DNA from: Anaerolinea sp.
Lineage (GTDB): Bacteria; Chloroflexota; Anaerolineae; Anaerolineales; Anaerolineaceae
Direction of reading: 5' to 3'
Length of the DNA stretch: 48,019 bases
Assembly (NCBI GenBank): GCA_029975965.1
Contig: JARKOV010000171.1
Span: 1-48,019 of the forward strand
Below, piece after piece: positions 17,139 to 25,510 of the stretch (within the stretch, counting starts at the first letter, position 1; each line of letters begins with the position of its first letter). A program made the translations under genes and the position numbers. The notes below the pieces were generated by a model. The model had not been told where the DNA came from. It saw only the letters and a list, made by a program, of their open reading frames with translations, and ran no database searches.

Positions 17139-18120
17139 GCAGCGGCACCACCGGGATGGGAATTCGCTCGAACACTTTGTGGAGGATCTCGTCACTGGAG
17201 ATGTTGTCGGAGAGCGCCTCATACGAAGGCACCACGCGGTGGCGCAGCACGTCGGGCGCCATGTCGAGCACATCTTGGGGCAGCGCGTACGTGCGCCCGC
17301 GCACGAAAGCCAGCGCCCGACCAGTGAGGATCAGGTTGATCGAAGCGCGCGGGCTGGCGCCGAAGAGGATGTAGGGCTCCAGCTCTTTCAGCCCAAAATC
17401 TCTTGGCTGGCGGGTGGCGGTCACCAGGCGGATGGCGTATTCGATCAACGCCGGGTCGACGTACACGTCCTGGTAAGCCTTCTTCTGCAGCTCGAGCAAC
17501 TGCTGGGTGGTGAGCACCTTCTGCACCGCTTCCAGAAAACCGGTCATCCGCTCGACGATGACGAACTCCTCGGTCGGGGTGGGGTAACCCACCAGCACCT
17601 TGAGCATGAAGCGGTCCACCTGGGCTTCGGGGAGAGCGTAGGTGCCTTCGGTCTCGATCGGGTTCTGGGTCGCCATCACCAGGAAGGGGTCGGGCACGGC
17701 AAACGTCTCCCGTCCGATCGTCACCTGGCGCTCCTGCATCACTTCCAGCAGCGCGCTCTGCACCTTGGCCGGGGCGCGGTTGATCTCATCGGCCAGCAAC
17801 AGGTTGGTGAACACCGGTCCAAGCGAAGTGTTGAACTCGCCGGTCTTCTGGTTGTAGATGCGCGTGCCGACCAGGTCGGCGGGCACGAGGTCGGGGGTGA
17901 ACTGGATGCGCTTGAAGTCGCCGCCGATCGCGTCGGCCAGGGTCTTGATCGCCATGGTTTTGGCCAGGCCGGGCACGCCCTCCACCAGGATATGACCGCG
18001 CGCCAGCAGGGCCACCACCAGCCGCTCGAGCAGGTGGTCCTGACCGACGATCACTTTCTTGACCTCGTAGAGCACTTTTTCTACCAGCAAGCGGTTCTCC
18101 GATTGGACGATCGAATTCAT
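17107..18120 (-). CDS. MoxR-family AAA+ ATPase
   Basis: A 337-residue ATPase. Walker A is GVPGLAKT (48-55), Walker B LLLADE (107-112), sensor 1 lies in MATQNPIE, and the lid contains GASPRASINL. MoxR proteins act like chaperones that help mature or activate complexes, working with DUF58 and VWA partners encoded beside them, as here. ATG 18120 follows AAGGAG by 7 nt; the ATG 36 nt upstream lacks a site and would overlap the protease gene. The gap to the protease gene is only 32 bp, so both probably share one transcript. Confidence 0.94.
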   Translation of the reverse strand: MNSIVQSENRLLVEKVLYEVKKVIVGQDHLLERLVVALLARGHILVEGVPGLAKTMAIKTLADAIGGDFKRIQFTPDLVPADLVGTRIYNQKTGEFNTSLGPVFTNLLLADEINRAPAKVQSALLEVMQERQVTIGRETFAVPDPFLVMATQNPIETEGTYALPEAQVDRFMLKVLVGYPTPTEEFVIVERMTGFLEAVQKVLTTQQLLELQKKAYQDVYVDPALIEYAIRLVTATRQPRDFGLKELEPYILFGASPRASINLILTGRALAFVRGRTYALPQDVLDMAPDVLRHRVVPSYEALSDNISSDEILHKVFERIPIPVVPLHEREKVREVA

Positions 18121-18152
18121 TCGGTTTCTCCTTGTTTCCCGCGTAAGTGATC

Positions 18153-19010
18153 TCAATAAGGCGGGGCGCCGGCTGCGCCCCCGGCAATGGTGATCGGCAC
18201 CGCAAAACCGATGCCCACGAAGAATTCGTCGTCGGTGGGGTTTAAGATGCCGATGACGATGCCGACGACCTGCCCATAACGGTTGAGCAGCGGCCCGCCG
18301 GAGTTGCCCGGGTTAACCGCCGTGTCGATCTGGATCAAACCCTCCATGCGCACGTCGCTGTCCTCGGCCTGGAACGAGCGGTCAAAACCCGAGATCACCC
18401 CGGCGCTCATCGAGCCGTACAATCCAAAGGGGTTGCCCACCGCGTAGGCCTCATCGCCCACCCGCAACGCATTCGGGTTACCCAACACCGCCGGAGCGAG
18501 CAACCCGGGGAGCTGGTCCGGCTGGAGCACGGCGATGTCGTTCTCCGGCTGCGCCGAGACCACCTGCGCGCCGGTCTGCGTGCCATCGGCAAAAGTCACG
18601 CGGATCTCCTCGGCGCCGTCCACCACGTGCAGGGCGGTCAAGATGTTGCCCTGGTCGGTGATCACCACGCCGCTGCCCAGCCCGCTCTCCTCGGAGCCAT
18701 CTTCAGCGTGCCCGCTGGCCTGGATCAGCACCAGCGAGGGCTGGATGATGCGGTACACCAGCGAGGAATAGGCCGGGGCAGGCGTGGCAGAGGCCATCGC
18801 GTCTGCCACGGCGGTGCTGACCTGCTGCATCGTCAACGGTGGGGGAGCCGGAAAGAGCCAGTTGTACACCACCAGCCCCAGCAACGCCGCGGCAACCCCG
18901 GCCGTAAAGGGCAGCAGGCGTTTGAGTGCTGCGAGCGCTCCCCTGCGGCGCTCCGTCCGTATTGTGGGCCGCGCCGCGGGGAGGGCATCCGATTCTACTT
19001 CCAGGCGCAC
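18153..19010 (-). CDS. HtrA/DegP-like membrane-anchored serine protease without PDZ
   Basis: A 285-residue trypsin-fold (S1C) protease: a short basic cytoplasmic lead, one membrane helix (about 33-54), then a protease domain outside. The catalytic triad is His128 (TALHVVD), Asp158 (ENDIAVL) and Ser237 (NPGNSGGPL). The protein stops right after the second barrel (GFAVPIT), so the PDZ domain of classic HtrA is missing. The GTG start has GAGGA before it. A TTG at 19061 would add 17 residues, but it lies only a few bases after a -10-like TATACT on this strand (19063-19068), so the shorter form is favoured. It heads the MoxR-DUF58-VWA-VWA operon. Confidence 0.84.
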   Translation of the reverse strand: MRLEVESDALPAARPTIRTERRRGALAALKRLLPFTAGVAAALLGLVVYNWLFPAPPPLTMQQVSTAVADAMASATPAPAYSSLVYRIIQPSLVLIQASGHAEDGSEESGLGSGVVITDQGNILTALHVVDGAEEIRVTFADGTQTGAQVVSAQPENDIAVLQPDQLPGLLAPAVLGNPNALRVGDEAYAVGNPFGLYGSMSAGVISGFDRSFQAEDSDVRMEGLIQIDTAVNPGNSGGPLLNRYGQVVGIVIGILNPTDDEFFVGIGFAVPITIAGGAAGAPPY

Positions 19011-19145
19011 GGTTTCCTCGCTGAAAGGGATGTCTGAGATTGGAAGGTCATCTTGTTTCAACAGTATACGGTATGCGCTGGCAAAATTGGCATACAAATC
19101 GTATAATTTTGATAAGAATTTATTTAATTTTGGCAGGAAAGGCGC

Positions 19146-19583
19146 ATGGAAGCGAACGACGAAGTATACGATAGCCCAAGCGGTTGGGTGCGCAACCACA
19201 TCCAGGAATATGTGCAGAGCGCCGGCGAGAAAGGCCATCGCTGGCGCGGGTATCCTGCGCTGCTGTTGACCACGCGCGGACGGCAATCGGGCAAGCTGCG
19301 CCGCACGGCGCTCATCTACGGGCGAGATGGCGACAACCTGCTGGTGGTCGCCTCGAACGGCGGCGCCCCGCGTCACCCGAACTGGTATCTCAATTTGGCC
19401 CACGATCCGCAGGTCGAGGTGCAGGTTGGCGCCGAAAAATTCTCGGCGCGCGCCCGCACCGCCACGCCGGCAGAAAAGCCACGCCTGTGGCGTCTTATGG
19501 TGGATATTTACCCGCCCTACGAAAGCTACCAGCAAAAGACCAGGCGAGAGATCCCGGTGGTGATCCTCGAGCCGGTAAGCTAA
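19146..19583 (+). CDS. Deazaflavin-dependent nitroreductase family protein (Ddn-like)
   Basis: A 145-residue split-beta-barrel flavin/deazaflavin enzyme of the F420-dependent nitroreductase (Ddn) family. Signs are PALLLTTRGRQSGKLRRTALIY near the start, VVASNGGAPRHPNWYLNLAHDPQVEVQVG in the middle, and the C-terminal YPPYESYQQKTRREIPVVILEP. The patterns RQSGK, NGG and HPNWY.NL are typical. Members reduce quinones or nitro compounds using coenzyme F420. AGGAAAGG precedes the ATG, and a TATAAT (19102-19107) lies about 40 nt upstream. It is divergent from the protease gene and ends overlapping the GNAT stop. Confidence 0.9.
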   Translation: MEANDEVYDSPSGWVRNHIQEYVQSAGEKGHRWRGYPALLLTTRGRQSGKLRRTALIYGRDGDNLLVVASNGGAPRHPNWYLNLAHDPQVEVQVGAEKFSARARTATPAEKPRLWRLMVDIYPPYESYQQKTRREIPVVILEPVS

Positions 19584-20536
19584 GCCAGGTCCTTCTCCAT
19601 CGAGTAGGTGCCCGGCAACTGCACGTAGCCCAGCTTGCGGTCGATGGCGAGGATGGGCTGGTTAAAGGTGTTGTGATGCGTGCGCACCTCGCCGGCTTGC
19701 AGCACATCCCGCGCGTAGCGCAACGCGGTCACCTTGACCGCCTGCGCCAGCTTTCGCCCGCGGTAAGCCACATCCACGCCGGTGAACAGGTTGTAGGCGT
19801 AATCGTTGCCCTCCAAGCGGGTGATGGCGCTCATCGCCGCCCAGGCGCCGGTTGCCGTGTCGATCACCACCATCTGACCGCCAGGTCTGTACCAGGGCCG
19901 CTGGCAGACCGATTTTTGGAAATCTTCGAACGAGGCCCAGGCATGCTCGCCCTCCGAGCCGGGAGTGGTGGCCACTGCGGAATCGTTGAGCTGGTACAGC
20001 TTGCGCTGCGCTTCCTCGGTGTTGCCCAACTCTTCCATCGAGGTAAAGCGGAAGCCCTCGCCCTTCAGCCGCTCGATGATCGCGTCGTAAGGGCGGTCGT
20101 CGAAGGATTTCAGGTCCAGCGACATGCCGATCTGGTGCAGGCGCTCGCGGAAACCGAGCTTCTCGACGAAGGCGCGGCATTCCGGGCAGGTGTCGCGGAC
20201 GCCGGTGCGCACCTTCTTCGCGCTGGTCGCCGCCACTGCGCGCGCAAAATCCTCGTAGAGCCGGCTGCCCACGCCTTGCCTGCGATGCTCCGGCTTCACG
20301 ATCAGGTCGAGGACCACCAGCCCTGCCACGGAGCGGCTGTGCTGCGCCCAGTAACACCCAAGCAGCTCCCCCTGCTCGTCTTCCGCCACCCGCTGGAAAA
20401 TCCATTCCTTTTCCCGCGCGTAATACTCTTTGAGCCCCGATTGGGTGGTGGGCTCGTCTTCCTGGGTCGAAAACAGCGCGGCAAGCTCAGCAAAATCGCG
20501 CTCCGGCTCGGCCGGGCGCAAATTGATCGATGGCAT
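19580..20536 (-). CDS. Tandem GNAT acetyltransferase
   Basis: A 318-residue protein with two GNAT folds. The first (about 1-150) keeps the acetyl-CoA site VKPEHRRQGVGSRLYEDF. The second (about 170-318) has VDVAYRGRKLAQAVKVTALRY, a more diverged version in which GRKLA fits the pyrophosphate loop. Such doubled GNATs acetylate amines on small molecules or antibiotics; the substrate here is not known. GGGAGG lies upstream of the ATG. The stop codon overlaps that of the convergent deazaflavin gene (TAA on one strand, TAG on the other), so the two genes share four bases. Confidence 0.87.
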   Translation of the reverse strand: MPSINLRPAEPERDFAELAALFSTQEDEPTTQSGLKEYYAREKEWIFQRVAEDEQGELLGCYWAQHSRSVAGLVVLDLIVKPEHRRQGVGSRLYEDFARAVAATSAKKVRTGVRDTCPECRAFVEKLGFRERLHQIGMSLDLKSFDDRPYDAIIERLKGEGFRFTSMEELGNTEEAQRKLYQLNDSAVATTPGSEGEHAWASFEDFQKSVCQRPWYRPGGQMVVIDTATGAWAAMSAITRLEGNDYAYNLFTGVDVAYRGRKLAQAVKVTALRYARDVLQAGEVRTHHNTFNQPILAIDRKLGYVQLPGTYSMEKDLA

Positions 20537-20651
20537 ACGATAGATCCTCCCCGATGAATTTTAAACACTTCAATTGTAGCGCGAACGCAGGCCTGACGCG
20601 CAAACGGATGCCCAGGGCAGGGAAAATACCGGAGCACCGGCTTGCAAATGA

Positions 20652-20672
20652 TATAATAATGATCCTTATTAT
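20652..20672 (+). promoter_or_regulatory. -10 box overlapped by an inverted repeat (possible operator)
   Basis: TATAAT (20652-20657) is overlapped by ATAATAA (20653-20659) and its exact complement TTATTAT (20666-20672), 6 nt apart. An AT-rich dyad over a -10 box is the usual place for a repressor such as a Fur/Zur- or MarR-type regulator. The regulator is not known, and I see no clear -35. Confidence 0.45.
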
Positions 20673-20736
20673 CGTTATTTTTGTTTGCCCGTGATCCGAC
20701 CTCCGGGCGTTCCATCACCCACTGAAAGGGGCAACT

Positions 20737-22293
20737 TTGCCAAAACTCCACCTGCTCATCGCGCTCATCCTGCTGGGCAATGCCGGCGGACTTGCACCAC
20801 ACCCCGCCCCGGCGGCGACGACATCCCAGCAGACCGGTTATGCCGCCGCTCTCGAAGCCTATCTCCAGCGACAGATGGCCACCTACCGCATCCCCGGCAT
20901 GGCCATTGCCATCGTCCGCGATGGGAAGGTTGAATACCTGGAGGGACTCGGCGTTACCAGATCCGGCGGCGAAGCGGTCACGCCCGACACCCCCTTCCTG
21001 CTCGCGTCCGTCAGCAAATCGATGACCGCGGTCTGCGTCATGCAACTGGTCGAAGAGGGCCTGATCAACCCGGATGACCCGGTGCAAAAATACCTGCCCT
21101 GGTTCGATGTGGCCGGCGAGCAGGCCGGCGCGATCACCATTGCCCACCTGCTCTACCAGACCAGCGGTTTCACCGAGCTGGGCGGCGTGCGAGCGAACCT
21201 GAGGAAAGACTCGCCGGAGGCGTTGGAAGAGGGGGTGCGCGCCCTGGCGAGCGAGAAGCTGCGCTTCGAACCGGGCCAAAGCTGGGAATATTCCAACTTG
21301 AATTACAACGTGCTTGGCCTGTTGGTTCAGCAGGTAACCGGAGAGCGCTTCGAAGATTACCTGGCGAGTCGTCTCTTCGCGCCGCTGGAGATGCGCCGTT
21401 CTTATACGTCGCTCGCGACAGCCCGCGCGGCAGGCGCAGCCAGCGGCCATTATCCCTTCTTTGGGATCCCCATCGTATCCAACCGGTTCATGCCGTACGG
21501 TCGCGCCACGCTGCCCTCTGCAGGCGTCTGGTCGACCGCAGCCGACATGAGCCGTTACCTGATCGCCCACCTCAGCGGCACGCAGCCCGACGGCGCGCGC
21601 TTTCTATCCGAAACCGGGCGCGCGGCGCTTCACACTCCCAATTTCAGGTTCAACGAGCAGCAAGGCTATGCCATGGGATGGACCGTCAACGCCGGGTTTA
21701 TGCCGCGCGAGCAGTTGGAAGCCTCCGGCTCGGACCTGGTCAACGCTGGCACCCTGGACGTCCTGTACCACGAAGGCGATTGGACGGGGTACAAAGCCAT
21801 GGCGTTCTTGATCCCCGAGCTACAGTACGGGGTCATCCTGCTGATGAACGGCAACGACCCCACGGTCACCTCCGCCCTGCGCTTCTTTGCCTGGGATGTC
21901 ACGCTGATCGCCACCGGCGGGGAGGCGCAATATTTTCCCCCGGCAGAGGCGTTCCCCATCCGCAACATCCGGTGGATGCTGGGCGTGCTGGTTCTGCTCG
22001 TGGCGGTTGGGCTGGCGGGGAGCCTGCGCTTGCGCCATTCCCATCGCCGGGGGGGTAGATCCAGCGGGGCAGCCACAGGCAGCGCCCGGCTGCTACATGC
22101 GCTCCCTGTGCTTGCCAGCCTCGCGCTGGTCGGGTACTTTTTCTTCCAAATGATGCCCGATCAGAACACCGACCTGCCCTCCCTGTTCCGCTTCGCCCCC
22201 GACCTGGCGATCCTCCTTGTGCTTTTCTCGCTCCTCTCCGCCGGTTGGGCGCTCGCTTATGCGGCGCTCTGGAAGGCGGGAACCCGGGGATAA
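20737..22293 (+). CDS. Class C beta-lactamase-fold serine hydrolase with a membrane tail
   Basis: A 518-residue exported penicillin-binding-protein-like hydrolase. The signal peptide spans about 1-27 and the serine-hydrolase domain about 35-400. Motif 1 is Ser91-Val-Ser-Lys94 (SVSKS), motif 2 Tyr185-Ser-Asn187 (YSNLN), and the third is HEG near 347. The C-terminal 120 residues hold three membrane helices, so the enzyme is anchored at both ends. The TTG start (20737) follows AAAGGGG. It resembles D-alanyl-D-alanine carboxypeptidases and esterases (AmpC/PBP4-like); a true beta-lactamase is only one option. Confidence 0.9.
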   Translation: MPKLHLLIALILLGNAGGLAPHPAPAATTSQQTGYAAALEAYLQRQMATYRIPGMAIAIVRDGKVEYLEGLGVTRSGGEAVTPDTPFLLASVSKSMTAVCVMQLVEEGLINPDDPVQKYLPWFDVAGEQAGAITIAHLLYQTSGFTELGGVRANLRKDSPEALEEGVRALASEKLRFEPGQSWEYSNLNYNVLGLLVQQVTGERFEDYLASRLFAPLEMRRSYTSLATARAAGAASGHYPFFGIPIVSNRFMPYGRATLPSAGVWSTAADMSRYLIAHLSGTQPDGARFLSETGRAALHTPNFRFNEQQGYAMGWTVNAGFMPREQLEASGSDLVNAGTLDVLYHEGDWTGYKAMAFLIPELQYGVILLMNGNDPTVTSALRFFAWDVTLIATGGEAQYFPPAEAFPIRNIRWMLGVLVLLVAVGLAGSLRLRHSHRRGGRSSGAATGSARLLHALPVLASLALVGYFFFQMMPDQNTDLPSLFRFAPDLAILLVLFSLLSAGWALAYAALWKAGTRG

Positions 22294-22417
22294 TCCCTTT
22301 GCGGAAATTCCATCAGGTCAGGCACAGCCTTCGTATAATAGGGATAGATTGCGACAAACCGGGGGCACTGGGGTAGGCTGCCATCTGGCACGCGCCCCTG
22401 AAAGGACAGGCTTAAGT

Positions 22418-23095
22418 ATGCCCATCGAAATCCAGTCCATCCCTTTGCCGCTACCGATGCGCATGGGCAGCGTGAACTGCTACCTTCTGCGGGGCGAGGC
22501 GGGATTCGTGCTGATCGACACGGGTGGCTCGAACAGCCGCAAAACGCTGACCAGGGAGCTGCAAGCTGCCGGTTGCACGCCCGAAAATCTCAAACTCATT
22601 GTGTTGACCCACGGCGACTTCGACCACACCGGCAACGCCGCCTACCTGCGCGATTTTTTCCATGCCCGGCTGGCCATGCACCCCGCCGATGCGGCGATGG
22701 TCGGGCAGGGAGACATGTTCGCCGGTCGCAAGAAGCCCAACCTGCTCATCCGCCTGCTCATCCCGCTGTTCACCGGCTTTGGTCGGGCGGAGCGCTTCAC
22801 TCCCGATGCGCTCCTCGCGGAAGGCGACGACCTCTCTGCTTACGGCGTCGACGCGCAGGTGCTCTCCATCCCCGGGCACTCGAAAGGCTCCATCGCCATC
22901 CTGGCCGCTGGCGGCGAGCTCTTCTGCGGTGACCTGCTGGACAACACCAACGGTCCGGCGCTCAACTCGTTGATGGACGATCTGCCGGCTGGAAAAAGCA
23001 GCCTGGCCCGGCTTTCGGGGTTACCCATTCGCAGGGTCTACCCCGGGCATGGTCAGCCCTTCGAGCTCCAGGCAGTCGCAGCGCCGGCCGCCTGA
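22418..23095 (+). CDS. Metallo-beta-lactamase-fold hydrolase
   Basis: A 225-residue cytosolic metallohydrolase. The zinc motif is THGDFDHTG: His65-x-Asp67-x-Asp69-His70, where the usual second His is replaced by Asp, as in several glyoxalase-II-like subgroups. Further ligands fit LSIPGHSKGS, LFCGDLL and the final YPGHG. The length is typical of the glyoxalase-II-like group. I chose ATG 22418 because AAAGGACAGG lies just upstream and TATAAT sits at 22334-22339; an earlier in-frame start would overlap the serine-hydrolase gene. It probably hydrolyses a thioester or lactone; its name cannot be fixed. Confidence 0.88.
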   Translation: MPIEIQSIPLPLPMRMGSVNCYLLRGEAGFVLIDTGGSNSRKTLTRELQAAGCTPENLKLIVLTHGDFDHTGNAAYLRDFFHARLAMHPADAAMVGQGDMFAGRKKPNLLIRLLIPLFTGFGRAERFTPDALLAEGDDLSAYGVDAQVLSIPGHSKGSIAILAAGGELFCGDLLDNTNGPALNSLMDDLPAGKSSLARLSGLPIRRVYPGHGQPFELQAVAAPAA

Positions 23096-23109
23096 CCTCG
23101 CCGGTCGCT

Positions 23110-23967
23110 TCAGAGCAAACCGGTCGCCTGATCAGCCGAGAGAGCCGGGCTCCGGCGGGACTTGCGCTCCATCCACAGGCACACTGCCAGCCCGATCACA
23201 ATCAACACGACCGTGCGCAGGATTTCCACCCGGTCGGCATGGGGGGCGAGCACCGTGCTGGTCTGGTTGTTCATCAGGTGCATCAGGATGGCCGCCAGGA
23301 TGCTGCCGTGGGTGTTCACGTGCACCCAGGTCATCAGCAGGGTCAACCCGACCGACCCCAGCATGAAGGTGGCAAAACCGGCAAAGCGAAAGCCCAGTTG
23401 ACCGTGCCAGGTCTGCGGCATGAAGAACAGGCCGAGGTGCCAGACTCCCCAGATGAGTCCCAGGAGCACAGAGCCGGGAATGCGCCCAAAGCGACGGATG
23501 AGCGGGTCGAGGGCGTATCCGCGCCAGCCGAACTCCTCGGGGATGGGCCCGGAGCCCAAGCCCAGCAGAATTGCCAGCGGCAGCAAGGAGGGTTGGGCGA
23601 TGTACGCCTTGAGCAGCTCCATGCCCGGCGGCGAGCCGCCCAGCAGCAGCTCGAGCGCGTAAACGATGGCGATCAACAAGGGGAAGACCAGCAGGATGAT
23701 CGCCCACCAGCGCCCCGGAATCAACCGCGGCAAGAGACGCCGGAAGTATGCCCGGCGCTGCTCGCGGTCGTAGCTGAACAGCACGAACAAGATGCCCACC
23801 CAGCTCGGCGCGCTGCCGCCGATCAGGAATAAAAATAAGCCGGGCGCCTCGTAAGGGCTCCAGCCGGCGAAGACGATGCTGAAATAGGCGATGTAGGTGG
23901 CGGCCAGCGTGAAGACGAAAAAGAGCAGCAGGTTGCGAGATTCTTTGGACATGGAAATAGACCTCAT
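23110..23967 (-). CDS. CPBP-family intramembrane metalloprotease
   Basis: A 285-residue polytopic protein with the three CPBP (CAAX/Abi) motifs: Glu144-Glu145-x3-Arg149 (EEFGWRG), a membrane His177 (WGVWHLGLF), and His230-x3-Asn (ILMHLMNN). In other systems these proteases act in prenyl-protein processing or bacteriocin self-immunity. No bacteriocin gene is nearby. The start may be residue 6 (ATG 23952), since the extra five residues add nothing to the family. It is convergent with the metallo-beta-lactamase gene (14-bp gap). Confidence 0.88.
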   Translation of the reverse strand: MRSISMSKESRNLLLFFVFTLAATYIAYFSIVFAGWSPYEAPGLFLFLIGGSAPSWVGILFVLFSYDREQRRAYFRRLLPRLIPGRWWAIILLVFPLLIAIVYALELLLGGSPPGMELLKAYIAQPSLLPLAILLGLGSGPIPEEFGWRGYALDPLIRRFGRIPGSVLLGLIWGVWHLGLFFMPQTWHGQLGFRFAGFATFMLGSVGLTLLMTWVHVNTHGSILAAILMHLMNNQTSTVLAPHADRVEILRTVVLIVIGLAVCLWMERKSRRSPALSADQATGLL

Positions 23968-24313
23968 GCTTTCAAAACTTATCTAAATTACTGTACGAAC
24001 GCGTTGAGGAATAGTTCCAACCTGCCGTTAGCCGGTAAGCCCTGTCATTGCCGGGATGCTAAGACGACGACTCCATCGATACCGCCTGGGCGAGTCGCCT
24101 GGAAAGCCCGCGAAGGGAATTGAGTCGAGGCATCGACATCCGCCCACCGGTTGTGTTTCAACTTTCTTTAGAATGTGGGCTTTGCCCCACATTTTACAGT
24201 GATCAAATTCCAAAATCCGCTCACTCTGCCGGGGATTGCCCGGCCGGGTGAGGCAACCGACACTTTGCGAAACCACAAGATGCAGCCAAGCTATGCGGCG
24301 AAGCGGAGCGATG
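23968..24313. other. Intergenic stretch with one MITE
   Basis: No convincing gene is present. The stretch holds the family-1 element copy B (24149-24217). The remainder has no tRNA, terminator or second repeat that I can support. Confidence 0.6.
24149..24217. mobile_element. MITE-like element, family 1, copy B
   Basis: A 69-bp, the most diverged copy: it begins GGTTGTGTTTCA and ends AAAATC, around a hairpin AATGTGGGC-TTT-GCCCCACATT. Its loop is TTT rather than AAA, so the core lies the other way round compared with copies A and D. Flanks CGCCCACC (24141-24148) and CGCTCACT (24218-24225) match at 6 of 8 positions. Confidence 0.7.
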
Positions 24314-24796
24314 CTACCCGCGCAGGGCCGCTTCCAATTGCTCGAAGTGCTCGCTTTCGTGCAGCGCCAGCCGCCGCGCATACGCAAAGACTGTCGCTTC
24401 GCGCCCTTTGATGGTGCCGGTGAACGTCGCCCCACGCGACCAGCCGTCCAGGTCCAGCGTCTTCAACAGGGTCACGAGGTCTTCGCGCTGGCGGGTATAG
24501 GCTTCGAACGACAGGCGGAAGTCTTGCGCGAGGTAATCCGTCCTTTTCACCCAGGTGCGCGGTGAGAGATAGCCCAGGGTGGGATGATCCTGTTCCAGCA
24601 TCGCGCGGATGCTCTTGCCCCACATGTCGGAGCAGGCGCGCAAATGCGCCAGCACTTCATTGGCAGACCAGGCGGAGGCGTCCGCCCGAGACGTGAATCG
24701 CGCCGCGTCAACGCCCTCAGCCAGGCTCGCGATACGCTTGGGCGAATTGGCCAGTAGATCGACGATTTGATTGGCTTCGATAAGCGATATGTGCAA
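24314..24796 (-). CDS. DinB/YfiT-like four-helix protein
   Basis: A 160-residue protein of the DinB superfamily (four-helix bundle, often binding a divalent metal through three His). The opening helix LHISLIEANQIVDLLANSPKRIA, the WSANEVLAHLRACSDMW block and the closing LALHESEHFEQLEAAL fit the family; the His residues in these last two blocks suit the metal site. I chose TTG 24796 because GGGAGG lies 6 nt upstream; a longer reading would cross the terminator at 24878-24911. Members act as thiol-dependent S-transferases or have unknown roles. Confidence 0.83.
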   Translation of the reverse strand: MHISLIEANQIVDLLANSPKRIASLAEGVDAARFTSRADASAWSANEVLAHLRACSDMWGKSIRAMLEQDHPTLGYLSPRTWVKRTDYLAQDFRLSFEAYTRQREDLVTLLKTLDLDGWSRGATFTGTIKGREATVFAYARRLALHESEHFEQLEAALRG

Positions 24797-24877
24797 AGGC
24801 GGCCTCCCATATGCCTGGGGCTGACTCACCCCGAGTTGGCCGGTTACCCGGCCTGCTTGAGGGTAGATCGAATCATA

Positions 24878-24911
24878 AACCAAAAAACTCACCGCAGTGA
24901 GTTTTTTGGTT
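24878..24911 (-). terminator. Bidirectional rho-independent terminator
   Basis: AACCAAAAAACTCAC (24878-24892) pairs with GTGAGTTTTTTGGTT (24897-24911), a perfect 15-bp stem with a 4-nt loop. The run of T after CTCAC-loop-GTGAG makes it a classic terminator for the VOC gene (stop 16 nt away), and the run of A on the other side makes it work in both directions. It cuts off the downstream DinB gene. Confidence 0.88.
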
Positions 24912-24926
24912 GGAGATCGCGCAAAC

Positions 24927-25343
24927 TCAGGCCGGGTTGCCAGTGATGTTGACCATCCAGTCAATCCCAAACCGGTCCTTGCATGCGCCAAACGTGTCGC
25001 CCCAAGGCGCTTTTGCTAACGGCATCACCACCGTGCCCCCGGCAGAGAGCTTTTGGTAGTACGCCGTCAATTCGGCTTCGTCCTCGCCGCTCAACGAGAT
25101 GCTGATGTTGCTGCCTGGCTGGTGCGGCATGCTGTTGGGGGTGTCGGCTGCCATTAAGGTCAATCCACTGTCGGTCTCCAGCATGGCGTGCATAATCTTG
25201 TTGTCTTCAGCCGGGTCTTGCGAGACGTGAAACTCTTTGAACGTGTTCATCGCCAGTTTCCCGCCGAAGACGGTCTGGTAAAACTCCATCGCCTCGCGGG
25301 CGTTGTCGCGAAAGCTGAGGTAGGGGTTAAGCCGGGTTGCCAT
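24927..25343 (-). CDS. VOC (glyoxalase/PhnB-like) protein
   Basis: A 138-residue protein of the PhnB-like VOC family: opening NPYLSFRDNAREAMEFYQTVFGGKL, middle IMHAMLETDSGLTLMAAD, and closing PLAKAPWGDTFGACKDRFGIDWMVNI. These have the glyoxalase fold but most lack a known substrate; many are annotated as 3-demethylubiquinone methyltransferase-like. AAGGAG lies 5 nt before the ATG. It is a single-gene unit with a consensus promoter upstream and a strong terminator downstream. Confidence 0.92.
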   Translation of the reverse strand: MATRLNPYLSFRDNAREAMEFYQTVFGGKLAMNTFKEFHVSQDPAEDNKIMHAMLETDSGLTLMAADTPNSMPHQPGSNISISLSGEDEAELTAYYQKLSAGGTVVMPLAKAPWGDTFGACKDRFGIDWMVNITGNPA

Positions 25344-25382
25344 TGGGTCTCCTTATATGTCGACAAAATTGATCGTATAAGG

Positions 25383-25411
25383 ATTATATAATAGAAATTA
25401 TGTTCTGTCAA
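25383..25411 (-). promoter_or_regulatory. Consensus sigma70 promoter for the VOC gene
   Basis: On the minus strand TTGACA (complement of 25406-25411) is followed by exactly 17 nt and TATAAT (complement of 25383-25388). All twelve consensus bases are present with optimal spacing, about 40 nt before the start codon. It is the best promoter in the window. Confidence 0.8.
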
Positions 25412-25510
25412 GCGCCGAATCGGGCCGCATTTTCAGGATGGCGTTTCACGGTCTCCTTCAAGGAGCACAGAGGGCCTGCTCCCAGACCGGGTTTGTTGCC
25501 GCTCCACCGG

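Noticed and set aside
14107..19010. The MoxR-VWA operon as part of an anti-phage system
   Set aside because: MoxR-VWA pairs occur in some defence islands, but here there is no nuclease, toxin or helicase, and DUF58 plus membrane VWA proteins match the common housekeeping Bat-type cluster.
20302..21570. A 422-codon open frame on the minus strand across the serine-hydrolase gene start
   Set aside because: It crosses two confident genes and a promoter, and its translation shows no family pattern.
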